Shown here: one piece after another, positions 58,133 through 64,000 of the stretch
How the letters are laid out: every line of letters begins with the position of its first letter
How positions within the stretch are numbered: the stretch's first letter is position 1
From: Ferruginibacter sp.
GTDB taxonomy: Bacteria > Bacteroidota > Bacteroidia > Chitinophagales > Chitinophagaceae
Direction: 5' to 3'
NCBI GenBank assembly: GCA_025352695.1
Contig: JANXSK010000044.1
Location: forward strand, 1-64,000
Length of the DNA stretch: 64,000 nt
Position numbers and translations under genes: made by a program
The notes under the pieces: generated by a model
The model's input: only the letters and a program-made list of their open reading frames with translations
Told to the model about the DNA's origin: nothing
The model's database searches: none

Positions 58133-60721
58133 ATGAAAAAGGTTTACCTGAATCGTTATTTAGTAAATAAATATTGTTTTCCCTTAACTGCTATTCTACT
58201 ATTTATCTTAGGAAATAATATTGATTGTATTGCGCAAAACAAGCCTTTTAAAACCGATACCGTTTTAGTCGATGCTGTTTTTTTACAGGATGTGGTAGTA
58301 ACAGCTTCCAGGGTTTACGAAAAACAATTAACAGCACCGGTTAGTGTTTCCAAAATGAATGCTGTACAGCTTCAGCAATCTACTTCGCCTTCTTTTTTTG
58401 ATGCCATTGCAAATATGAAAGGGGTTCAAATGATTGTGCCAAGTCTGGGTTTTAAAGTGATCAATACAAGAGGATTTTCTAACACTACCAATGTACGTTT
58501 TGTGCAATTGGTAGATAATATAGATAACCAGTCGCCACATATTGGTGCACCCATTTCCAATGTCTTGTGTCCTGGTAATTTGGATATTGAAAATGTAGAA
58601 ATCATACAGGGCGTGGCTTCTGCTTTGTATGGGATGAATGCTACAAATGGCTTGGCAAATTTTACAACAAAAAATCCATTTACCTCAGAAGGTATCAGCA
58701 TACAACAACAGGTTGCTGTTAATCATGTAAATGATCCAAATAATATTGGGGCAAAACTGTACAACGAAACCAATATCCGCTGGGCAAAAGTACTATCTCC
58801 CCAATGGGCTTTTAAAATTAATGCAGGGTTTACAAAAGGGTACGACTGGATTGCAGATAATAAAGATGATTTAAATCCAACTGCCAATCAGACTACAGGT
58901 TTACTGGGCAAAGATAATCCTGGTTATGATGCGGTTAATGGTTATGGGAACGAAGCGAGCAATCGTAAAACACTTAGTCTGGGCGGAAAGAATTATGTGG
59001 TTGCACGAACAGGTTATTCAGAAAGACAAGTAGTAGATTATAATTTGCAAAACTTTAAAGGCGACGTATCTGTTTATTTTAAACCCAATGAGCAATCTTT
59101 ATTTACCTACACCTACCGAACAGCTTTTTTAAATAGTGTGTATCAGAGGTCTAACCGTTTTCGGTTACAGGATTATTTGTTGCAGCAACATATTTTGCAA
59201 TATAAAAATTCTTTCCTTCAGCTTTGGGCATATGTGACAACAGAAAATTCAGGTAACTCTTATAACCTTCGTTCAATGGCAGAAAATATTGATTTGGGTT
59301 TTAAAAATACCAAACAATGGTATGCAGATTATACAACTGCTTATAACAATGCTACTGCATCAAATAATAACATTGCCGCTGCACATCATGTTGCAAGGGA
59401 AGCTGCGGATAATGGCAGGTTGCAACCCGATACGGATGCATTTGAAAAGAAATTGCAACAATTGCAACAAGTAAATGATTGGAATATTGGTGCGGCATTA
59501 AAAGTAAAAGCCAATTTGGTGCATACAGAAGGAACCTATGATGTAGGAAAGTTTTTACACCTGAAATATAAACTACAGGTAGGTGCAGATTTTAGAGATT
59601 ACATCATTGTGCCAGATGGAAATTATTTTATTAACCCAATAAGTTCAGGTCATAATTTAAACTATACCAGCGTTGGATTTTTTGCTCATGTATCCAAAGG
59701 TTTTTTTAAAGAAAGGGTGCAGGTAAGTGCGGCACTCCGTGCAACCCGGTATGAATATTTTAAGTTGCAATGGAACCCAAGAGCAACGATAGTTTATGAG
59801 CTTTCAAAATCAAATTTTATACGTTTCTCTTACCAAAACGGGTATCGGTATCCAAGTATTTTTGAAGGCTTCTCCAACATTAATAGCGGAGGTGTAAAAA
59901 GAGTCGGGGGATTAAAAGTTATGTCGAATGGAATTTTTGAACAATCCTGGTTAAAAAGTTCAATTGATACTTTTCAAGCTGCTGTTAATAAAGATGTAAA
60001 CAGTTCGGGACTAACACAAACTGCAGCAATTGATAAAAATAAAATACTGCTTAAACGCAATACCTATACTTATTTAAAGCCAGAACAAATGCATTCTTTT
60101 GAGTTGGGATACAGGAGCATTTTATTGGATAACAAATTGTTTATTGATGGAGATTGTTATTACAACCTTTATGCTAATTTTATTGCTCAAATAGAAGCAA
60201 GTATTCCCAACACTACTGATGAAACAAAAATACCAGCGGCCCTGTTTGATAAAAATGGGCAGGCCCGTTACAGGCTGTGGACTAATTCGAAAACTGTGGT
60301 ACGTAATTATGGTGCAGAACTAGATATATGTTATGTACTCAGCAGTCATTATTCATTTTCCGCCAATGGCAGTTATCAAACCTTAAAAAAAACAATGGCA
60401 AATGATGGGCTGGAAGATGGATTTAATACACCTGCCTGGATAACAACTGCAGGCATCAACGCAACAAATATATACAAGCAGCTGGGCTTTGGTATTACGT
60501 TAAAATACCAAAGCAGTTATTACTGGCAATCTTTTTTAATCAATGGCAATGTACCTAGTACGTTTAATGCAGATTGTATGGTACGATATACGATTGCCAA
60601 GCCTAATCTTGATCTCAAAATGGGCGCAAGCAATGTTTTAAATAATTATTATTTTTCTATTTTAGGTGGCCCGCAAGTTGGCGCATTTTATTATACTACG
60701 CTTACGTATTCTTTTAAATAA
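58133..60721 (+). CDS. TonB-dependent outer-membrane receptor
   Basis: The 862-residue protein has a signal (to IDCIAQ), a plug domain at about 45-165 (VVVTASRVYEKQLTAPVSVS, INTRGFSNTTNVRFVQLVDN, NVEIIQGVASALYGMNATNG) and a beta-barrel whose last strand ends ...YYTTLTYSF, with a terminal aromatic residue. No carboxypeptidase-D-like extension or SusD partner is present, so it is more like siderophore/vitamin receptors than SusC. No substrate can be assigned; it follows proline dehydrogenase by 125 bp. Confidence 0.9.
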   Translation: MKKVYLNRYLVNKYCFPLTAILLFILGNNIDCIAQNKPFKTDTVLVDAVFLQDVVVTASRVYEKQLTAPVSVSKMNAVQLQQSTSPSFFDAIANMKGVQMIVPSLGFKVINTRGFSNTTNVRFVQLVDNIDNQSPHIGAPISNVLCPGNLDIENVEIIQGVASALYGMNATNGLANFTTKNPFTSEGISIQQQVAVNHVNDPNNIGAKLYNETNIRWAKVLSPQWAFKINAGFTKGYDWIADNKDDLNPTANQTTGLLGKDNPGYDAVNGYGNEASNRKTLSLGGKNYVVARTGYSERQVVDYNLQNFKGDVSVYFKPNEQSLFTYTYRTAFLNSVYQRSNRFRLQDYLLQQHILQYKNSFLQLWAYVTTENSGNSYNLRSMAENIDLGFKNTKQWYADYTTAYNNATASNNNIAAAHHVAREAADNGRLQPDTDAFEKKLQQLQQVNDWNIGAALKVKANLVHTEGTYDVGKFLHLKYKLQVGADFRDYIIVPDGNYFINPISSGHNLNYTSVGFFAHVSKGFFKERVQVSAALRATRYEYFKLQWNPRATIVYELSKSNFIRFSYQNGYRYPSIFEGFSNINSGGVKRVGGLKVMSNGIFEQSWLKSSIDTFQAAVNKDVNSSGLTQTAAIDKNKILLKRNTYTYLKPEQMHSFELGYRSILLDNKLFIDGDCYYNLYANFIAQIEASIPNTTDETKIPAALFDKNGQARYRLWTNSKTVVRNYGAELDICYVLSSHYSFSANGSYQTLKKTMANDGLEDGFNTPAWITTAGINATNIYKQLGFGITLKYQSSYYWQSFLINGNVPSTFNADCMVRYTIAKPNLDLKMGASNVLNNYYFSILGGPQVGAFYYTTLTYSFK

Positions 60722-60760
60722 ATGAATGTGCTAATAATTTTTAACAGCAAACTTTGTTGA

Positions 60761-61486
60761 TTATTTGGTTATTTTAAGTGCATCATTCAAGCGTTGTGCC
60801 ACATTATCCCAATTAATGATGTTGAATAAAGCATCTACAAAATCTGTTCTTTTGTTTTTGTATTTTAAATAGTAGGCGTGTTCCCAAACGTCTATCACTA
60901 ATATTGGAATGGCACCCCATTGTGTTAGTTTTTCATGATTCTCACATTGCAAAACAGTTAAACTATCGCTATATGGTTGGTAAGCAATAATACCCCAGCC
61001 ATTGCCATCAACATTTTTAGAAGTTGCCGCAATCAAAGCTTTCAGTCTGTCGAAACTACCAAAGTTTTTTTCAATGCGTTTCTGTAATTCACCGGAAGGC
61101 TCATTTTTTTTATTTGTAAGATTTGTCCAAAAAATTGAATGCAGCACATGCGATGAGAAATGAAAAGATAGTTTTTTTGTCCAGTAATCAACTGTTTCTA
61201 AATTATTTTCATCTAATGCTTTTTTAATTATTTGTAAATCTTTATTAGCGCCTTTTACTGCACCGCCGTGGTGAAAAGTATAATGCAGGTGCATGGTTTC
61301 AGCATCCATGTAAGGTTCTAAAAAATTCTCATTGTAAGGTAAAGGTTGCAGCACATAGTTACCATCGGCATCCACTAGTTTATCAATACCATTGTTGGTT
61401 AAATTTTGTGCAAAGGCATTGCTTGTTGAAAGTAAAGATGCTGCACTTAATAGTGTTCCTGATTTTAAAAAGTTGGCTCTGTTCAT
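60761..61486 (-). CDS. exported Fe/Mn superoxide dismutase
   Basis: The 241-residue protein has an N-terminal export signal (MNRANFLKSGTLLSAASLLS) before the SOD fold. Metal ligands are His68 (TMHLHYTFHH), His116 (VLHSIFW), Asp199 and His203 (VIDVWEHAYYLKY). It disproportionates superoxide outside the cytoplasm. The gene is the last of the chromate operon; its start overlaps the chrA stop by 4 bp. A superoxide-removing enzyme fits because chromate reduction makes superoxide. Confidence 0.92.
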   Translation of the reverse strand: MNRANFLKSGTLLSAASLLSTSNAFAQNLTNNGIDKLVDADGNYVLQPLPYNENFLEPYMDAETMHLHYTFHHGGAVKGANKDLQIIKKALDENNLETVDYWTKKLSFHFSSHVLHSIFWTNLTNKKNEPSGELQKRIEKNFGSFDRLKALIAATSKNVDGNGWGIIAYQPYSDSLTVLQCENHEKLTQWGAIPILVIDVWEHAYYLKYKNKRTDFVDALFNIINWDNVAQRLNDALKITK

Positions 61487-62649
61487 AAAATTAGTTTTAT
61501 CAGGATACCAATTATTGCTGCAATGGCAATTATATATGGTTCCTGAATTTTTTTTATATAGATTAAAGAAAATATTGTGGCGACTGATATTAATGCAGTG
61601 CTAACATCTACTATACTTCTTGTGGCAATTATAATTACTGCGCCCACCAATGCACCAACAACAGCTGCAGTTATACCATCAACAAATGCTTTGATTGAAT
61701 GATTGGCTGCTATTTTTTTAAAATAGGATGCAGGAATAACGGTAAACAAATAGCAAGGTAAAAAAGTAGCTGCTGCTGCAACACATGCACCCGGAAACCC
61801 TGCCACCAAATAGCCTATGAAGCCTACCGTAATAACAACCGGGCCAGGTGTTATCATTGCCACTGCTACAGAATCCAGAAATTGCTGTTCTGTTAACCAA
61901 TGATTTTCGGTTACCACGCCGGCATGTAAAAATGGAACAATTGCCAAGCCACTTCCAAATATAAAGGTACCTGCTTTGGCAAAGAATATTGCGATTTTGC
62001 CTAATATACCTGGTTCAAAATTCCAGAAATCTATTTGTAATAGTACCAGCGAATTTGTAATTTTATTGGTAAACCATTTAGGAGGGGCTTTTATGATCAT
62101 ATAAATTAGTCCTGCTGCAACAAATAATAAAACCTGTTCCTGTTGCGTAAAAAAAGTAATGGCAGCTGCCGCAATAAAAAATAACCAAAGCAACCAGTCT
62201 TTTTTAAAGGAGGTTACATTAAATTTTCCTATAGATTTGGTAGTGAGTTTGTACGCACTCTTAGCGATGATACCGATAACAGCTGCACCAACGCCATAAA
62301 AAACTGCCTGCATCCAGGCAAGTCCGCCGTATAGTTTGTAGGCCATGCCCAACAATACTACCATAATAAACGATGGAATAATAAATGCAAGGCCAGCTAA
62401 AGTAGCACCAACAATTCGATAATGTACAAAGCCAAGGTAAATTCCTAATTGTGCAGCTAAAGGTCCTGGAGCCAATTGTGCCAACGCCAAACCTTGTTTA
62501 TATTCTTCTTCAGTAATCCATTTACGGTTTTCCACAAGATCTTTGTGCATATAACCTACCAGAGCAACCGGGCCACCAAAGCCGGTTGCGCCAAGTTGTA
62601 AGAAATATAAAACGAGTTGTTTTAAACTATATGCCGGCTGCTTGTTCAT
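61483..62649 (-). CDS. chrA: chromate efflux transporter ChrA
   Basis: The 388-residue protein is a long-chain CHR transporter with two homologous halves: first GGPVALVGYMHKDLVENRKW, ALAQLAPGPLAAQLGIYLGF; second FGSGLAIVPFLHAGVV, SVAVAMITPGPVVITVGFIG. Ten hydrophobic segments are visible. CHR transporters export chromate using the proton gradient. It sits between the ChrB-AraC regulator and the exported SOD, with a palindrome 100 bp upstream of its start. Confidence 0.93.
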   Translation of the reverse strand: MNKQPAYSLKQLVLYFLQLGATGFGGPVALVGYMHKDLVENRKWITEEEYKQGLALAQLAPGPLAAQLGIYLGFVHYRIVGATLAGLAFIIPSFIMVVLLGMAYKLYGGLAWMQAVFYGVGAAVIGIIAKSAYKLTTKSIGKFNVTSFKKDWLLWLFFIAAAAITFFTQQEQVLLFVAAGLIYMIIKAPPKWFTNKITNSLVLLQIDFWNFEPGILGKIAIFFAKAGTFIFGSGLAIVPFLHAGVVTENHWLTEQQFLDSVAVAMITPGPVVITVGFIGYLVAGFPGACVAAAATFLPCYLFTVIPASYFKKIAANHSIKAFVDGITAAVVGALVGAVIIIATRSIVDVSTALISVATIFSLIYIKKIQEPYIIAIAAIIGILIKLIL

Positions 62650-62748
62650 CGAAGCATTATTTAAAATGATATTATAAACATGACAACATTACTGCAACCT
62701 GTTTCTAAAAACTAGTACGATAATAAAATTTTATTGCAGATTTTGCAC

Positions 62749-62765
62749 AATTTGTAATACAAATT
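62749..62765. promoter_or_regulatory. 17-bp palindrome, candidate operator of the chrA-sod operon
   Basis: aatttgta-a-tacaaatt is a palindrome with perfect 8-bp arms around one base. It lies 100 bp upstream of the chrA start and 31 bp downstream of the regulator gene, so it can control the chrA-sod unit. The likely binder is the ChrB-AraC fusion protein encoded next to it, although AraC proteins often use direct repeats. Confidence 0.5.
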
Positions 62766-62795
62766 TATTGAGGTCCGTGATAAATAAATAGGATG

Positions 62796-63665
62796 TTATT
62801 TACCTTTTGTAAAGGGTTTACTTTTTTTAAAATTTTTTCTGTACAAAGAAGGATTGTTTCCGGTATGTTGTCTAAATATTCTTGTAAAATGGCTTTGGTC
62901 AGAGAAGCCGGTTAGGTAAGCAATTTCTGTAAGCGAATAATCGAAGTTTTGAATAAGAGAAATTGCTTTTTCAATACGTATTTTCCGGATATATTCGCCA
63001 AAGTTCAGGTCTTCAAAATATTTTGAAAACTCCCTTGAAAGGTAGGAAGGATGCATTGCTAACTCACTCGATATTTTTTTAAGATCAAATGTAAATTGTG
63101 TATCTACCTGGTCCTGGATAATTTCTTTCAGCCCTTTCACCCAATCTGGAATTTTCTTTTTATTTACAGGTTTAGTTTTTAAAAATTTAGTATATACATC
63201 ATGTAATAAGTTTTCAAAAGGGTTATTTTGTAAATGCTTTTGTTTGTATAAATGTGTAGCCCAGGCATACAACGCATCATAGATAATCATTCCTGTTTCC
63301 AAGAGCTTGTCGTCTTCAGTAATATTATGAGACAGTCCGGCAGAGATCGCCCAAAGGCCTGCAGCTTCATTGGCTAAATCGTGTCGGTCAGTATCTGCAC
63401 CCCGAACAATGACTGACATTATTGCAACGGCAGGATCTTTTATTTTGTACTTTTTTATGATACAATCAAATGTGCATTGATCTTCATAATGGGTTAGTTC
63501 CACACTTGGAATATCAAACGGAATGGCATTTAGTTCTTTTGCTTTATCTGTTACCTGGTTGAAAGGCACGTAAATAAATATAGCCTCTTTATCTACAAAT
63601 TTTTTTATTAACCAGGGACAAGCTAGCCTGTCAATTTTTGGTCTTTCTCTTGTTATCCATTTCAT
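62796..63665 (-). CDS. ChrB-domain/AraC fusion transcription regulator for chromate resistance
   Basis: The 289-residue protein starts with a ChrB-type domain: MKWITRERPKIDRLACPWLI, EAIFIYVPFNQVTDKAKELN, ALYAWATHLYKQ (about residues 1-150). It ends with an AraC HTH pair at about 190-280: FDLKKISSELAMHPSYLSRE, SLTEIAYLTGFSDQSHFTRI ending TGNNPSLYRKNF. ChrB senses chromate in other bacteria. Here the sensor is fused directly to an AraC DNA-binding domain, making a one-protein switch for the chrA-sod operon downstream. The fusion is uncommon as far as I know. Confidence 0.88.
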   Translation of the reverse strand: MKWITRERPKIDRLACPWLIKKFVDKEAIFIYVPFNQVTDKAKELNAIPFDIPSVELTHYEDQCTFDCIIKKYKIKDPAVAIMSVIVRGADTDRHDLANEAAGLWAISAGLSHNITEDDKLLETGMIIYDALYAWATHLYKQKHLQNNPFENLLHDVYTKFLKTKPVNKKKIPDWVKGLKEIIQDQVDTQFTFDLKKISSELAMHPSYLSREFSKYFEDLNFGEYIRKIRIEKAISLIQNFDYSLTEIAYLTGFSDQSHFTRIFRQHTGNNPSLYRKNFKKSKPFTKGK

Positions 63666-63860
63666 ATATGAAAGTTTAGCCTTATTTTTCGAAGTTAAAA
63701 ATAGAAATAATTGTCTGATACAAAAGTGTAAAAGCTTTAAAAATTAAATGGCTAATCCTACTAACTGATAAAATAGGGTGTCAAGAAAATAACAAAATAG
63801 GTATTCTAATTTTCTGCTTTATCTGTTTTAATACAAACATACAATTGAAATAAATCATTT

Positions 63861-64000
63861 TTAAAAGAATACTTTTAACGCAGTCCTGAAAGTATTGCAA
63901 TGTGCCTCAATAATTATTTTTACATCAGCACTATACCCTCCACCCATCGACACTGCACAGGGAATATGCTGCTGTTGCAACAAGGTAAACACAAATTCAT
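63861..64000 (-). CDS. histone-deacetylase-family protein, C-terminal fragment at window edge
   Basis: The minus-strand frame ends at 63861 and runs off the right edge. It reads EFVFTLLQQQHIPCAVSMGG, GYSADVKIIIEAHCNTFRTA, close to the C-terminal SMGGGYS...IVEAHxNTFRxA pattern of bacterial histone-deacetylase/acetoin-utilisation-type (arginase-fold) proteins. Only 46 residues are visible, so catalytic motifs cannot be checked. Confidence 0.75.
   Translation of the reverse strand, partial: EFVFTLLQQQHIPCAVSMGGGYSADVKIIIEAHCNTFRTALKVFF

Noticed and set aside
1-64000. CRISPR array, tRNA or rRNA genes
   Set aside because: No regularly spaced repeats and no tRNA-like T-loop or rRNA sequence were found by reading both strands; a dedicated scan was not possible.

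Overview
The window (about 36% GC by eye) looks like a chromosomal segment of a Bacteroidota bacterium, most likely a member of the Chitinophagaceae or a close relative. The evidence is: type IX secretion C-terminal sorting domains on secreted proteins, a SusC-like TonB-dependent receptor, Bacteroidota-type hypothetical families (DUF4907-like, DUF2805/TIGR03643, DUF3050), a TAnnTTTG-type promoter box and many small lipoproteins. No rRNA, tRNA, CRISPR array or complete insertion sequence was found.

Layout. 1-6.9 kb: the cut-off 5' end of an IS4-type transposase, an alpha/beta hydrolase broken by a stop codon, a PAS-LuxR regulator and a giant T9SS-exported protein. 6.9-12.0 kb: a periplasmic molybdenum hydroxylase operon ([2Fe-2S] subunit, Mo subunit, c-type cytochrome, XdhC, MocA-like nucleotidyltransferase). 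In the last two genes the reading frame runs on after the XdhC stop with no normal start codon. 12.1-25.8 kb: an AraC regulator diverging from a phytanoyl-CoA-dioxygenase-like gene, an aldo/keto reductase, a tandem UspA protein, secreted proteins (one DUF1080), a broken phnA, two acetyltransferases, an amidohydrolase and a TsdA-like dihaem cytochrome. 25.8-36 kb: a Tat-exported phospholipase C, lipoproteins, a PIG-L deacetylase, a phospholipase A1 (OMPLA) gene with an internal stop and a class-3 lipase/beta-barrel gene with a 1-nt frameshift. 36-47 kb: a fused remnant of a LiaI/DUF5668-like membrane gene and a LytTR regulator, an AI-2E-family permease, a GHL10/CBM9 pair, an MFS transporter, a TPP riboswitch driving a PnuT thiamine transporter plus an acyl-CoA-dehydrogenase-like protein, then a short graveyard with an AHSA1/SRPBCC gene and an alpha/beta hydrolase decayed mainly by transition-type stop codons.

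47-64 kb: a HAD phosphatase, an acyltransferase, two paralogous secreted proteins, a thioesterase, and then a light/DNA-repair cluster. That cluster holds a photolyase-like protein whose FAD domain comes first, a TIGR03643 protein, a flavin reductase, a (6-4)-type photolyase relative lacking the Fe-S cysteines, a DUF3050 protein with an HxxxDxxH haem-oxygenase-like diiron signature, and a divergent SDR. Next come proline dehydrogenase and a TonB receptor. The window ends with a chromate/oxidative stress operon: a ChrB-AraC fusion regulator, a palindromic candidate operator, ChrA and an exported Fe/Mn superoxide dismutase. A histone-deacetylase-like gene is cut by the right edge.

The most notable points are the ChrB-AraC fusion regulator with its palindrome, the photolyase/DUF3050 cluster, the TPP-riboswitch PnuT locus, and the unusually high density of genes broken by a single in-frame stop or 1-nt shift.
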